NCBI GenBank assembly: GCA_030432025.1
Contig: JAUIIA010000002.1
Location: 271,276-335,275 of the forward strand
Direction: 5' to 3'
DNA: 64,000 bases
From: Alphaproteobacteria bacterium
GTDB lineage: Bacteria; Pseudomonadota; Alphaproteobacteria; Micavibrionales; Micavibrionaceae
Shown here: positions 45,319 through 55,239 of the stretch, piece by piece
Layout: each line of letters begins with the position of its first letter
Position numbering within the stretch: the first letter of the stretch is position 1
The notes under the pieces: model-generated
Database searches by the model: none
What the model saw: only the letters and a program-made list of their open reading frames with translations
Told to the model about the DNA's origin: nothing
Translations under genes and position numbers: made by a program

Positions 45319-46068
45319 CTAAGCACCACCGGGCGCAGCTGCGGGCTGCGGAAACCATTTCCCGATATTCGGAGTTTTGACAGTATCCCCCGAGGTAGGG
45401 GGCCCTCTGCGTGGCGGCTTCATATCATCACGATCATCAAAATGGCGCGCATAATTCGGCAGGTCATTAATCCGCTCCAAAAATCCGGCAATATCGCGCC
45501 CTGCAAAGCCACCTAACATTGAACGCATCTTCAAATTCTGCAGATGTTCATCATCCAAGCCGGATATCGCACGCAAGGTACCCAAATTCATCGCCAGCAT
45601 ATTCATCGGCTCGTCATGAATTTGCATGGTTTCGGCTTTTTCCGTGATCACCCGCTGCACGGTCTCCAATGCCTCCATCGTATCTACCTCGATCGGGAAG
45701 CTGAGCGGCAACTCCCCTGCTCTCATCATATCAAGCGCCTGACGCTCTAACGGCTTGAACGCCTCATCCGTCTCCAAAGACGCCGCATCGGCAAATCGGC
45801 GCGGCAACTTGCCGACCCCTGTCTGACTGAATGTGCTTAAAATCTCCAGCTGCATCCGTAAAACAGGGTACAGGGCCTCGAAACGCCGCTGCACCAAATC
45901 GGGGCTGGCGGCCGCGAAGTCATGAATGGCAGCACCTGCAAAGTCATTGAACAAAACGACTTTGTGATCCTTGGCTATGTGGTTTTGACGATCAATTCTC
46001 CGCCCGCTCTGACGACAGGCGTTAATATACTGACGCAATGACGGCGTCTCTGTTCTCCCGGATGACAT
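45319..46068 (-). CDS. Hypothetical protein, 249 aa
   Basis: Not recognised. Soluble, helical, no signal peptide or membrane segment; the C-terminal ~40 residues are Pro/Gly/Arg-rich and probably disordered (PPRRGPPTSGDTV). ATG 46068 has GGGAGA upstream, located in the loop of an inverted repeat. It is convergent with erpA (9-base gap) and divergent from exonuclease III. Confidence 0.55.
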   Translation of the reverse strand: MSSGRTETPSLRQYINACRQSGRRIDRQNHIAKDHKVVLFNDFAGAAIHDFAAASPDLVQRRFEALYPVLRMQLEILSTFSQTGVGKLPRRFADAASLETDEAFKPLERQALDMMRAGELPLSFPIEVDTMEALETVQRVITEKAETMQIHDEPMNMLAMNLGTLRAISGLDDEHLQNLKMRSMLGGFAGRDIAGFLERINDLPNYARHFDDRDDMKPPRRGPPTSGDTVKTPNIGKWFPQPAAAPGGA

Positions 46069-46093
46069 ACATCGCTCTCCCTGTTATGTATGT
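46065..46093. repeat. 8-bp palindrome across the start of the 46068 gene
   Basis: ACATACAT (46065-46072) and ATGTATGT (46086-46093) form a perfect stem with a 13-base loop, followed on the plus strand by T6. On the minus strand, the start codon is in one arm and the ribosome-binding site is in the loop. It also lies in the upstream region of the exonuclease III gene, so it may be an operator shared by both. Confidence 0.4.
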
Positions 46094-46129
46094 TTTTTGA
46101 TACGCAAACATATCTGTAAAGGGGTTTCA

Positions 46130-46894
46130 ATGAAAATTGCGTCATGGAATGTGAACTCGCTCAAAGCTCGCCGCGAGCATGTTGAAAAAGTCTTGTCTGA
46201 CAGCGGCCTGGACGTGCTGATGGTTCAGGAATTAAAAGGCGAGGAATTCCCGTCAGATGATTTTGAAAAGCTCGGCTGGCACACCGCTTTCGTTGGTCAA
46301 AAAGCCTATAACGGCGTGGCCGTGTTCTCCAAAACTCCGCTCGAAGTAATTCTCGACAAATTGCCCGGTGATGATTCGGATGAGCAGGCCCGCTACATCG
46401 AATTCGAAACAAACGGACTGCGGCTGATCAATATCTACCTGCCCAACGGAAACCCGATCGATACAGAGAAATTCACCTATAAACTCTCATGGATGGAGCG
46501 TCTCTATACGCGCCTAAAGGAATTACGGGACAATGACATCCCCTTCGCCATAGGCGGCGACTTTAACGTCATCCCACACGATAAGGACTGTTACGACCCG
46601 AAAGCATGGGTAAACGATGCGCTGGCGCAACCCGAATCCCGCGCGGCCTTCCGCAAACTTATAAATCTGGGCCTGTACGAAGCATTCCGTGCCCTCAACA
46701 CCAAAAGCGGCCAATATACATTCTGGGATTATCAGGCCGGACGTTGGCAAAAAGGCGAAGGCATCCGCATCGACCACTTCCTTCTTTCGCCGGAAATCGC
46801 CGACAAGCTGCAGTCCTGCACCATTGATAAAGCCCCACGCGGATGGACAAAACCATCTGACCACACTCCGATCATCATCGAGATCGCCGCATGA
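46130..46894 (+). CDS. xthA: Exodeoxyribonuclease III
   Basis: AP endonuclease / 3'-5' exonuclease of base-excision repair. Motifs: MKIASWNVNSLKARREH, VQELKGEEFP (catalytic Glu), IGGDFNVIPHDKDCYDP, and SDHTPIIIEI (catalytic Asp-His). From ATG 46130 (AAGGGG at -10) the protein is 254 residues, normal length. An upstream ATG at 46097 has no family support. Its stop overlaps the next gene by 4 bases. Confidence 0.93.
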   Translation: MKIASWNVNSLKARREHVEKVLSDSGLDVLMVQELKGEEFPSDDFEKLGWHTAFVGQKAYNGVAVFSKTPLEVILDKLPGDDSDEQARYIEFETNGLRLINIYLPNGNPIDTEKFTYKLSWMERLYTRLKELRDNDIPFAIGGDFNVIPHDKDCYDPKAWVNDALAQPESRAAFRKLINLGLYEAFRALNTKSGQYTFWDYQAGRWQKGEGIRIDHFLLSPEIADKLQSCTIDKAPRGWTKPSDHTPIIIEIAA

Positions 46895-47511
46895 TCCGTC
46901 TGATAGCCGTAACGACAGCGCTCATCCTCGGTGGCTGCAACGCCGGCTACCCCGTCGCTCCTCCTTACAGCGGCTATCTCAACACCAAAGGGCTGAAAGC
47001 AGATCAGGATCCGATGCAGTTCGAGCACTGCTATGGCTACGGCTGTGACAGGATTGCTGACGTGACTTTCACCGAAGCCGATTGGCGGGACATAGAAAAA
47101 ACATTCCTCCCCGCCCCTGCATCACACAGACAAGAACGGGAATCCATCGCCAAAGCCGTCGCGATTTTTGAACAAAAAGTCGGCGCACAAACAGGCACGG
47201 ATGCCGATAAACGCGGCACTTTCCGCAATATGGGCGACGGCCAGCTCGATTGCGTTGATGAATCGACAAACACCACCATCTACCTAATGCTCCTACAAAA
47301 ACGCGGCTTGATCAAAATGCATAACATCGAAAGCCCGACCACGCGATTTCCTATTATCCATTCCGGCAGATGGCCGCATCAGGCCGCAGTGATCAGCGAA
47401 AATCGCTCCCGCGCGCCCTATGTCGTAGATTCATGGTTTCATGACAATGGCGAACCCCCTGAAATTGTTCCTATAAAACAGTGGAAGAAGGGTTGGAAAC
47501 CGAAGAGATAG
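46891..47511 (+). CDS. Hypothetical lipoprotein, 206 aa
   Basis: Not recognised. A lipoprotein signal (MIRLIAVTTALILGGCNAGY) with lipobox LGGC, lipidated Cys at 16. The mature part has a conserved-looking CYGYGCD segment near 47-53, an Asp at GQLDCVDEST and a W-H rich C-terminus (SWFHDNGEPP), suggestive of a small globular domain. It starts by an ATGA overlap with xthA, so it is translationally coupled to a repair gene without obvious functional link. Confidence 0.6.
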   Translation: MIRLIAVTTALILGGCNAGYPVAPPYSGYLNTKGLKADQDPMQFEHCYGYGCDRIADVTFTEADWRDIEKTFLPAPASHRQERESIAKAVAIFEQKVGAQTGTDADKRGTFRNMGDGQLDCVDESTNTTIYLMLLQKRGLIKMHNIESPTTRFPIIHSGRWPHQAAVISENRSRAPYVVDSWFHDNGEPPEIVPIKQWKKGWKPKR

Positions 47512-47567
47512 GATGCATCGCCTCACGGGCTATGATAATGTTTTTGAAAATAACGGAATCACTTCTT

Positions 47568-48452
47568 ATGAAACAATTCAAAACCTTACTGGGATTAACA
47601 GCAATTTGCGCAGGCCTCTTCGGCGTCTCATCATGCGCCGTCAATGACGAATGGAATTATGAAGTCGCACATCGGCTCGCTGCTCCGGCACAGATGATCG
47701 AACGCCCGATTGAGGTCGGTCCATTTGTCCTAACCTCTTTCGAGCGCATGTATGAACGCGGTGAACCCGCCACACTATACATTGCGGCTGAGGATAATAA
47801 CGAAGCGATTCATAGCGGCGCACTTTATAACCCGACACCGAAAAATCCGGTTGGGCTGCACCTTGCCTCAAAAGACAAAGCCGACAACCTCGCCTACCTT
47901 GCTCGCCCATGCCAATACTCAGGTCTGAGCATCAAGGACGGTGACTGCAATAACTACTGGGGCGTCAACAAGTACAACCCCGAAGTACTGGCTGCCCTGA
48001 ACGAAGCCATGGACGGCATGAAAAAGCGTTACAGCATCACATCCTTCCACCTGGTCGGATATGATGATGCCGCGACGATTGTCTCTCTCTTGGCCGTGGA
48101 CCGCAGCGATGTCTTGTCGATCCGCACAGTTGCCGGAGAATTCGACGAAGAAGTCCTCTCACCGATTATGCCGCAGCTTTGCAATGTGCCGCAGCACCAC
48201 TTCACAGGCGGTCAGGACCAAGTCACACCGTCAGCACATCTTCAGGAACACCTCCAGAAGCTAGGCCAATGTGACTGTGTTGATCACACCTTCATTCAGG
48301 AAGCTTCTCACGATGCGGGCTGGGTCGACAAATGGCCTGAATTGCTGAAAAGCGGTACGCCTAAATGTTACGTCGCGCCGGAACCTGACTTCCAGCTCAT
48401 CGATACGCCGGAACCCATTTACTCTCCGCGCATTGGTATCGAGAAGAAATAA
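47568..48452 (+). CDS. Alpha/beta-hydrolase-like lipoprotein with Asp at the nucleophile position
   Basis: 294 residues from ATG 47568; the frame opens earlier, but the lipoprotein signal MKQFKTLLGLTAICAGLFG with lipobox VSSC supports this start. The body resembles an alpha/beta hydrolase: a nucleophile-elbow position HLVGYDDAATIVSLL where the usual GxSxG is GYDDA, GGQDQVTP as the acid-bearing loop, and QEASHDAGW carrying the histidine. Asp in place of Ser is like haloalkane dehalogenases or a dead enzyme; activity cannot be decided by eye. Confidence 0.55.
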   Translation: MKQFKTLLGLTAICAGLFGVSSCAVNDEWNYEVAHRLAAPAQMIERPIEVGPFVLTSFERMYERGEPATLYIAAEDNNEAIHSGALYNPTPKNPVGLHLASKDKADNLAYLARPCQYSGLSIKDGDCNNYWGVNKYNPEVLAALNEAMDGMKKRYSITSFHLVGYDDAATIVSLLAVDRSDVLSIRTVAGEFDEEVLSPIMPQLCNVPQHHFTGGQDQVTPSAHLQEHLQKLGQCDCVDHTFIQEASHDAGWVDKWPELLKSGTPKCYVAPEPDFQLIDTPEPIYSPRIGIEKK

Positions 48453-48470
48453 CACAGAAAGACTTTGGGC

Positions 48471-49445
48471 ATGCCCCATGAATGCGTAATCAATTCTTAC
48501 CGTTTCGACCGTAAGGGCGGTGCCGTAGATCTTCCCCCTGAAGAAATTAAAAGCGGCCTGGCCGATGATGATCTTGTCTGGATTCATCTGGACGCGGCAA
48601 ATCCGGAAACAGCCACGTGGCTTGAAACCTATATGCCCCAGCTGGATTCCCTGACCAAAACCGCCATGCTGGAAGCCGAAACCCGCCCTCGCATCAGCAT
48701 CGAAGACAATTCCGCCCTTGTTATCCTCCGTGGTGTAAATCTGAATGAAAACGCCGAAGCAGAGGACATGATCTCGATCCGTATCTGGACAACAGAACGC
48801 ACGATCATCTCTACACGCATTCGAAAATTACGCGCCATACAAGATATGCGCGACAATCTTGAAAACGGAACCGGACCAAAAACCAGCGGCGACTTCATCA
48901 CCATGCTGGCAACACGCCTCTTCCAACGTATGGACCCCGTCATCACTGAACTGGACGAGGAAACAGACGCTTTGGAAGAAGCCATAATGGAAGACCCTGA
49001 TGTTTCTAAACGTCGTGCCATCATTGATATGCGTCGAAAAACCATTGAGCTGCGCCGCTACATCGCCCCGCAAAAGGATGTACTATCCGCCCTGCGTTTG
49101 TCCGAACTAACCTTCATCAGCGACCAGAACCGCAGACAGCTGCAGGAAAACCACGACCGCGTTCTGCGCTATGTCGAAGAATTGGACGCCGTTCGTGAAC
49201 GCGCACAAATCATCAAGGATGAGCTCGCCAATGCGCTCAGCGATGTAATGAACAAAAACATGTATGTCCTGTCCGTCATTGCCGCAATCTTCCTCCCTCT
49301 CGGTTTCTTGACAGGTTTGCTAGGCATCAATGTCGGCGGCATACCGGGGGCGGAAAACGATTCCGCCTTCTTGATCTTTGTCGGCATGCTGACCGCACTT
49401 GTAATCATGCAGATTCTGCTCTTCAAAAAACTAAAATGGTTTTAG
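48471..49445 (+). CDS. zntB: CorA/ZntB family divalent cation transporter
   Basis: 324 residues. An N-terminal cytosolic domain ([15 protein letters not shown]), a long helical stalk ([16 protein letters not shown], then REAAR-type helix [14 protein letters not shown]), and two C-terminal membrane helices with the loop GINVGGIPG between them. GIN(V)GGIPG is closer to the ZntB signature than to CorA GMNFEHMPE, so zinc is the likelier substrate. Pentameric inner-membrane channel. The ATG at 48471 is one frame codon pair after TTG 48465. The stop is 4 bases into the convergent histidine-kinase gene. Confidence 0.85.
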   Translation: MPHECVINSYRFDRKGGAVDLPPEEIKSGLADDDLVWIHLDAANPETATWLETYMPQLDSLTKTAMLEAETRPRISIEDNSALVILRGVNLNENAEAEDMISIRIWTTERTIISTRIRKLRAIQDMRDNLENGTGPKTSGDFITMLATRLFQRMDPVITELDEETDALEEAIMEDPDVSKRRAIIDMRRKTIELRRYIAPQKDVLSALRLSELTFISDQNRRQLQENHDRVLRYVEELDAVRERAQIIKDELANALSDVMNKNMYVLSVIAAIFLPLGFLTGLLGINVGGIPGAENDSAFLIFVGMLTALVIMQILLFKKLKWF

Positions 49446-51463
49446 GCCGCCCGGCGTGACTGTAAAACGGACATCACCTTCTCGTATTCCTGAAGGATAG
49501 ATTGATGCAGTTCCGGCATAAGCGAGACCTCATCTTCACTGATCGACTGTGCTTTATCGCAAGCCTCGGCCATAGACATTGCCCCGATATGCGCACATGC
49601 ACCGTATAGTTTATGAGCAGAACAATCCCAGCCTTCATAGTTCTTATTCTCAAAATTGTCGGACAGCGCCTTTAGGTCAGCTTTAAGATTTTCAATGAAT
49701 ATATTCAACAACTGGGCTTCCATCTCTTTGTCCCCCTCCGAAAACTCCTGAATATGTGACCAATCCATAACGTCATCATTACTGTCCGGTGTCTTCTCGG
49801 TCTCCACCAGCTTTTCGACAACCGCCTCTACCGGTTCCTCGCCCGGTATCCATTTCATCAACAAACTTGCCAGCTTTTCCTTATCCACCGGTTTACTGAT
49901 GTAATCATCCATACCGGCCAGCTTACATTTCTCCGCCGCCCCTTTCATTGCATCGGCCGTAACCGCCAGAATAATTGCCGACTTATCCTCACCCTCAAGA
50001 CGTCGCACGGCGCTAGCCGCTTCAAACCCGTTCATCTCCGGCATCTGCACATCCATTAAAATCAACGGGTACTGGATCAACTTGAACATCTCAACAGCCT
50101 GCCGTCCGCTGGCTGCCTCATCCAAATGCTTAAAACCCATTTTTTGCAAAGCCTGACGCATAAAAAGCAGGTTAATCGGGTGGTCATCAACAATAAGCAC
50201 GCGTTTACTGACATCGATATACCCCGCTTTTTCCTCCGAGGGCTGTCCGTCCTTCTCCACTGACTTTTCTTCAACAGCCATGGGAATTCTGACCGTAAAA
50301 CTCGTCCCCAGCCCCTCCTCGCTCTCGATTTCAATTTGCCCGTCCATAAGCCGTGTTAAATCCCGTGTGATCGACAACCCCAGTCCCGTTCCGCCATATT
50401 TTCTGGCTGTGGACGTATCCGCCTGCTGAAATTTTTCAAATATCTGTGCCTGTTTATCTTTCGGAATACCAATACCCGTATCGGTTACAGAAATACTGGC
50501 GACAAATCTTTTCTGGTCATCCACATGTCCGGTTACGGATAATTTCACAGACCCCTTTTCGGTAAACTTCAAAGCATTGCTAATAAGGTTATTCAGAATT
50601 TGCTGCAGCCGGGTCGGATCGCTGATCAGGGTCGGGGGCACAACATCATCGACGTGACTGATCAGCTCCAGTCCCTTTTGAAAGGCGACAGGCCGCTGCA
50701 ATGCCTCAATTTGCTCGATCACCTTCCTCAAATTAAAGGCGATGTTTTCAATGGTGAGCTCCCCGGCCTCGATTTTCGAGAAATCCAGAATATCGTTAAG
50801 CAAAATCAGCAGGTTTTTAGCAGAGCTATTGACCGCCTCAACCAACGTGCCCTGCTCCTCTTCCATATCCATTTCCTTAAGCAAATCAGATAGCCCGATA
50901 ATGCCGTTCATCGGTGTTCGCAGCTCATGGCTCATGTTGGCCAGAAACTCGCCTCTGGCCTCCTTTGCCTGCTCTGCTGCCAAGCGCGCCATTTCCGCAA
51001 CTTTCCTCGCTTGCTTGATCTCTTCTTCCGCGAGCTTTCGGGTCGTAATGTCATAATGATAAACAATCACTGTTTCACGACCGTTCACACTGCCCGCGAT
51101 AATCGTTTGGTCATACACTTTCCCGCCATGTGAAAATTCACGAACAATTTCGGTACCCGCAGCGAACGGATTATCAAGCCCTTTTAATGACAGATGGCTG
51201 ACCCCTTGAGCTTCCAGATCAGGAAACGTTTCAATCGCCGCCGCATTCGCAAAAATCAAATCCCCTTGCACGGACATCTGAAACATCGGGTAAGGATTAC
51301 TTAACGGCAACCGCGACATTTCAAGTGTTTCGCGTTTCGCAGCATGAAGCTGGTACTGCATTGATTTGGATTTACGCAGGTAACGGGTTTGCAGAAACAA
51401 GCCGAACAATAGACATCCTGCAAATGAAAGTGCGCAAAATATCCACGGCGAGCTAATCATCAT
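49442..51463 (-). CDS. Hybrid histidine kinase with PAS, HisKA, HATPase, REC and HPt
   Basis: 673 residues. One N-terminal membrane helix (~5-25), PAS-like domain (~55-140), HisKA with autophosphorylated His179 in [14 protein letters not shown], HATPase with N box [11 protein letters not shown] and G boxes [10 protein letters not shown] and GGTGLGLSI, a REC domain with acceptor Asp in [13 protein letters not shown], and a C-terminal HPt ([14 protein letters not shown]). This is a complete internal phosphorelay, so it could pass phosphate to the separate REC and HPt proteins upstream in the same operon. It overlaps the upstream REC gene by ATGA. Last gene of the eight-gene operon. Confidence 0.93.
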   Translation of the reverse strand: MMISSPWIFCALSFAGCLLFGLFLQTRYLRKSKSMQYQLHAAKRETLEMSRLPLSNPYPMFQMSVQGDLIFANAAAIETFPDLEAQGVSHLSLKGLDNPFAAGTEIVREFSHGGKVYDQTIIAGSVNGRETVIVYHYDITTRKLAEEEIKQARKVAEMARLAAEQAKEARGEFLANMSHELRTPMNGIIGLSDLLKEMDMEEEQGTLVEAVNSSAKNLLILLNDILDFSKIEAGELTIENIAFNLRKVIEQIEALQRPVAFQKGLELISHVDDVVPPTLISDPTRLQQILNNLISNALKFTEKGSVKLSVTGHVDDQKRFVASISVTDTGIGIPKDKQAQIFEKFQQADTSTARKYGGTGLGLSITRDLTRLMDGQIEIESEEGLGTSFTVRIPMAVEEKSVEKDGQPSEEKAGYIDVSKRVLIVDDHPINLLFMRQALQKMGFKHLDEAASGRQAVEMFKLIQYPLILMDVQMPEMNGFEAASAVRRLEGEDKSAIILAVTADAMKGAAEKCKLAGMDDYISKPVDKEKLASLLMKWIPGEEPVEAVVEKLVETEKTPDSNDDVMDWSHIQEFSEGDKEMEAQLLNIFIENLKADLKALSDNFENKNYEGWDCSAHKLYGACAHIGAMSMAEACDKAQSISEDEVSLMPELHQSILQEYEKVMSVLQSRRAA

Positions 51464-52365
51464 ACGAGAGCGGCTTGTTTATCATCTCTAAGGCGAAGCT
51501 TTTCCTTTATAGTCGGACATTGCTGCGCATAATATTGCATTTTTTCACGGGTAAACGGCTTACCGATAAAGCCGGAAGCACCGAGTTTTAAAGCCCTCAG
51601 CATGTTCTCCTTATCCTTGCGACCACTGAACATTATGACGTAGGCACTGGGATCAATCTGATAAATATTCTCTAGAATTTCGTGACCGTTTATATCCGGC
51701 AGCCCGATATCGAGAAAAACAATGTCCGGTGCAACGTCAACAAACTGCAACATAGCGCTCTCTCCGTTTTCCGCTTGATATACTGTATTATCCGGCTCCA
51801 GAACATTAGCCGCCAGCGTGCGGGCAAGCTGATCATCATCCACCACCAAAACCACAGGCTCCTTGCCGGACTTGCGCCGCTGATGAATATCCTTGATTTT
51901 TTCCGCATCCATTTTCTCATATGCCTGCAAAATCCTTTGCTCTGCATCCAGCGCCCGAGGCTTGCCGTTTACATTCTTCTTATCGACATCCATGGCGGCC
52001 AGCTTGGCTTCGAACATATCGTTCAGCTGCGCCCAATGTGTTTTGACATCCAAGACATCAATCACATTCATGACCCCTTCGGCGCCGACCTCATCCGCGA
52101 GCTTTTTCACAAACCCCAAAAACTGGAACTTGTTGAAATCCTGCATCATGATGATGATATCGCCGTCATCGCATAAATACACTTGCGCCATATAGGATTT
52201 GGGCACCTCTTCCAACACGCTTAAAAAGGTTTCGAACAGACATTGTTTCGGTATGTGCAATTTAGAGAAACCCAGATAAAAAAATCGTCGTTCCGGGTTA
52301 TTTTCGCGGCATGCTTTCAAATCTTGCATGAACTGTAATTCAGTATTGTTGGCAACAATAAGCAT
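51460..52365 (-). CDS. REC-domain response regulator with N-terminal unknown domain
   Basis: 301 residues. An N-terminal domain of ~165 residues (not recognised, mixed alpha/beta) then a REC domain (~171-290): acidic pocket [11 protein letters not shown], phosphoacceptor Asp219 in [18 protein letters not shown], Thr/Ser switch MFSGRK and Lys in IGKPFTREK. No output domain after REC. It is 4 bases downstream of the HPt gene and overlaps the hybrid kinase. Confidence 0.88.
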   Translation of the reverse strand: MLIVANNTELQFMQDLKACRENNPERRFFYLGFSKLHIPKQCLFETFLSVLEEVPKSYMAQVYLCDDGDIIIMMQDFNKFQFLGFVKKLADEVGAEGVMNVIDVLDVKTHWAQLNDMFEAKLAAMDVDKKNVNGKPRALDAEQRILQAYEKMDAEKIKDIHQRRKSGKEPVVLVVDDDQLARTLAANVLEPDNTVYQAENGESAMLQFVDVAPDIVFLDIGLPDINGHEILENIYQIDPSAYVIMFSGRKDKENMLRALKLGASGFIGKPFTREKMQYYAQQCPTIKEKLRLRDDKQAALV

Positions 52366-52369
52366 ACCT

Positions 52370-52924
52370 CTACCCCTCTTTATCTGTTTCTACACTCTCC
52401 AGAGATACAAGCTGTGTAAACGTGCCCTCTGTCTCACGAAGAACAATTTCGATTTGGTCAATCATGCCCCTAACCTGAACCAAAGCAATCTCTGCAGGCA
52501 TTTGTCGGGCGATGCCTTTGAGAAACGTTTCCAGCTCCTTAGCCATAAAAAACAACTGGCTGGCGCCCATTTGTACGCTTGTAACTTTCAAGGTATGAGC
52601 TGGCCTGATCATGGAAACCATATCCTCATCATCCATCGCCTCTTCAAGTTCATTAAGCCGCTCATGACTGTTTTCAATATACAAACAAACCATGTCGTTA
52701 TACCGCTGCTTGAACATTTTCTGGCAGGCTTTAATCACCTCGATATTAAGAACGGAATGTTTTTTAAGGGCTTCAATACGCGCATCCAGGTCAGACTTAT
52801 CAGGTCCCGTAACATGAACCTCATGCACAATAATGTCTCCTTGCAAATTGTGCGCCCGGCCCTTGTCATCTCCAAAAACAACTTCCAACTCGTCGTCTTT
52901 TAATTTTCTACTCTGCTCTGTCAT
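52370..52924 (-). CDS. HPt-domain phosphotransfer protein
   Basis: 184 residues. The C-terminal half is a four-helix HPt bundle with phosphoacceptor His110 in IRPAHTLKVTSVQMGA, followed by LFFMAKELETF. The N-terminal ~60 residues are polar with unknown fold. It can relay phosphate between the hybrid kinase and the REC proteins. Located 9 bases downstream of the REC-HATPase gene, same operon. Confidence 0.82.
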   Translation of the reverse strand: MTEQSRKLKDDELEVVFGDDKGRAHNLQGDIIVHEVHVTGPDKSDLDARIEALKKHSVLNIEVIKACQKMFKQRYNDMVCLYIENSHERLNELEEAMDDEDMVSMIRPAHTLKVTSVQMGASQLFFMAKELETFLKGIARQMPAEIALVQVRGMIDQIEIVLRETEGTFTQLVSLESVETDKEG

Positions 52925-52933
52925 GTTTTACCT

Positions 52934-53887
52934 TTACCAATCTATGTGTTTTTCCCAGCCGACAAATGCGACTGCCTGATTGCCTTTTTCATTAAAACTC
53001 AGTTTGTCAAAACTCATTGTGCGCGCTTGTGCAATGCCTCGCCCATGGTTGTCACCCGCCCGTGAAGGGTCAATCTGCATAAACTGCTTCCAGTCAAATC
53101 CGCTGCCCTGATCTTCTATAATCACATACGTGCCCTCATCTTTGTGCGCGATGGTCGCCACGGCAAACTTCTGTTCATGCTGCGGTAAAGTTTGCAAACG
53201 CTCGACCTCTGAACGCCACGTTCCGGCGTCAATCAGTTCGGTTTTTTGCGTATAGCCTACCCCTAGATTTCCATGCTCGATCGCGTTGATGAGCAGCTCC
53301 CCCAACCCCGGCAGAACACGCTCGGGATCAGGGAAACAATTCGCCATGAACGCCGCAAGGCTCTCCGCTTCGTTTAAAGTACGAAACTTGAACTTGCAGG
53401 TATCAATCAAATCAAAACTGGCTTTATGCTTACCCAATTCCTGTGACAAGGTTTTTCTTTGTTGCGCCTCGCGCACCGCAGCGGCCAAAACAGACCGCAA
53501 CATATCCTCGTCAACAGGCTTGGTCAGATAGTAAAAAACACCTGCATCCAGCCCCTCTTTCATCTCATACGTAGAATCCGCACCCGTCACCATGATAACC
53601 GGCACATTGCGGATTTCAGGATTATCCTTGATGCGCTTTACCGCGCTCAAACCGTCCATAACGGGCATTTCCCTATCCATCAGCACCACATCAATCTCAC
53701 GGGCATGCTCTACGAGTTTATCAATCGCAATTTGTCCGTTCTGGGCTTTGATAATGTCATGACCAAGCTCGTCGATCTGCGCCTCCAGAAACGTCATGGA
53801 CAGATCATCGTCCTCCACCGCGAGAATACGCATACGATCCCCTTGCTTAAGTAACGAGTAATCGATGTTGTTTTGCTGGCCTTGCAT
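52934..53887 (-). CDS. REC-HATPase protein (response regulator fused to RsbW-like ATPase)
   Basis: 317 residues. REC domain at ~19-140 with acidic pocket AVEDDDLS, phosphoacceptor Asp71 in DVVLMDREMPVMDGL and Lys in LTKPVDEDM. The C-terminal half has an HATPase_c/RsbW-like domain: GELLINAIEHGNLGVGY and VIIEDQGSGFDWKQF; no HisKA domain, so it may be a phosphorylation-controlled anti-sigma-like or effector ATPase. The start at 53887 is the longest; M19 (53833) has a better AAGGGGA. It begins 8 bases after the HlyD gene stop, linking secretion to signalling. Confidence 0.82.
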   Translation of the reverse strand: MQGQQNNIDYSLLKQGDRMRILAVEDDDLSMTFLEAQIDELGHDIIKAQNGQIAIDKLVEHAREIDVVLMDREMPVMDGLSAVKRIKDNPEIRNVPVIMVTGADSTYEMKEGLDAGVFYYLTKPVDEDMLRSVLAAAVREAQQRKTLSQELGKHKASFDLIDTCKFKFRTLNEAESLAAFMANCFPDPERVLPGLGELLINAIEHGNLGVGYTQKTELIDAGTWRSEVERLQTLPQHEQKFAVATIAHKDEGTYVIIEDQGSGFDWKQFMQIDPSRAGDNHGRGIAQARTMSFDKLSFNEKGNQAVAFVGWEKHIDW

Positions 53888-53895
53888 AATATGTT

Positions 53896-55239
53896 CTACC
53901 TTTCTGAAAATGCTGTCTTAAGCGAGACGTGAATGGGCTTAAGCATGTATTGCAAAATTGTTTTACGCCCTGTGACCACGTCTGCCATTACAGTCATACC
54001 CGGCATAATTTTATTGGCGGGGTTGTTGCCGACATAATCCCGGTCAAGAACAATACGGCCCTGATAATAACGCTCCCCACGCTCCCCATCGAAAGTTGTC
54101 GCGGAAATATGCGCCAGCGTCCCTGTTACAAATCCGTAGCGTGAAAAATCAAAGGTGCTGAACTTAACCTGTACCGGCTGCCCCAACTTCAAATGTCCGA
54201 TATCCTGCGGAGAAATTTTAACCGAGACCTCCAGATCCTTATCCAGCGGAACAATCTCCATCAATACTTGCCCCGGCTGAACAACGGCACCGATCGTGTT
54301 CACGCTCAACCCTTTAACCAGACCCGATGTCGGTGCGCGAAGCTGAAGGCGACCGATCCGTTCCTCGATCTTCTCGATCATCTCTGCATTTTCCGCCTGC
54401 TCCGCCGCATTCGCGGACAGCAGTTCCAAAGCCTGATCCTTATGCGTCGCCGTCAGCGATGACAAACGCTCCTCGTATTCACGAATTTCGCTTTGTGCCA
54501 CCAATATCTGACTTTCCAGTCTTTGCACTTCACCATCATTCCTGTTGACCTCGCGCTTATCCTGTAAAAGCTGCATATCCGTGGCATAGCCTTGGTCATT
54601 CAGCCTTTTACGTCGAGCATATATATCTTTGGAAATCGACAGATTCTTTTTTGCTGTAGCAATTTCGGAGTGCAGGGATTCTATCGATTGCAGCCTCTCG
54701 TTAATTTGCTCGACAATGATGTCCTGCTCTTTCATGCGCGCATTCTTCATGCCCGAGAAAAAAGCCCCCTGGTCGGCCGCGGTATCATCATCAACATTGG
54801 TAAACTTAGAAAAATCAGGCACACGTCCGTCAAGAAACGCACGCAAACGTTCTTCATGCAGCTGCAAGTTCAAACTTTTCGCCTGCAAACGCTGCAGGTC
54901 CTCTTGCAAACTACTCTGGTTCAGCGATATCAAGCTCTGTCCCTGTTCAACAATCTCTCCCTCACTCACATTGATTGATGCGACTATGCCGCCTTCCAAA
55001 TGCTGGACAATTTGCTGATGACCGAACGGCACAACCTCTCCGGGCGTGCGTGCAACTTCATTAATATTGGTAACACCGGCCCAGCCAAAAAAGGCAAGCA
55101 ACACCAAGGACACAATCGTCATGGTCGAACGGATAATATGAGGATTAACCGCTTCCTCAAGCTGTATTGCCTGTGACAAATAGCGTGTTTGCTTTTCACG
55201 TTTAGGTGAAGATAGTGAATTCAAAAATCCGAAAATCAT
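53896..55239 (-). CDS. HlyD-family membrane fusion protein
   Basis: 447 residues. Single membrane helix (~42-60, IVSLVLLAFFGWAGV), a lipoyl-like half motif (VVPFGHQQIVQHLEGGIVASINVSEGE), a long coiled-coil (~140-300), then the second lipoyl half and a barrel domain with LRAPTSGLVKGL and GQVLMEIVPLD. This is the periplasmic adaptor of type I secretion that bridges the ABC pair to TolC. Its start overlaps the upstream ABC gene by ATGA. Confidence 0.92.
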   Translation of the reverse strand: MIFGFLNSLSSPKREKQTRYLSQAIQLEEAVNPHIIRSTMTIVSLVLLAFFGWAGVTNINEVARTPGEVVPFGHQQIVQHLEGGIVASINVSEGEIVEQGQSLISLNQSSLQEDLQRLQAKSLNLQLHEERLRAFLDGRVPDFSKFTNVDDDTAADQGAFFSGMKNARMKEQDIIVEQINERLQSIESLHSEIATAKKNLSISKDIYARRKRLNDQGYATDMQLLQDKREVNRNDGEVQRLESQILVAQSEIREYEERLSSLTATHKDQALELLSANAAEQAENAEMIEKIEERIGRLQLRAPTSGLVKGLSVNTIGAVVQPGQVLMEIVPLDKDLEVSVKISPQDIGHLKLGQPVQVKFSTFDFSRYGFVTGTLAHISATTFDGERGERYYQGRIVLDRDYVGNNPANKIMPGMTVMADVVTGRKTILQYMLKPIHVSLKTAFSER

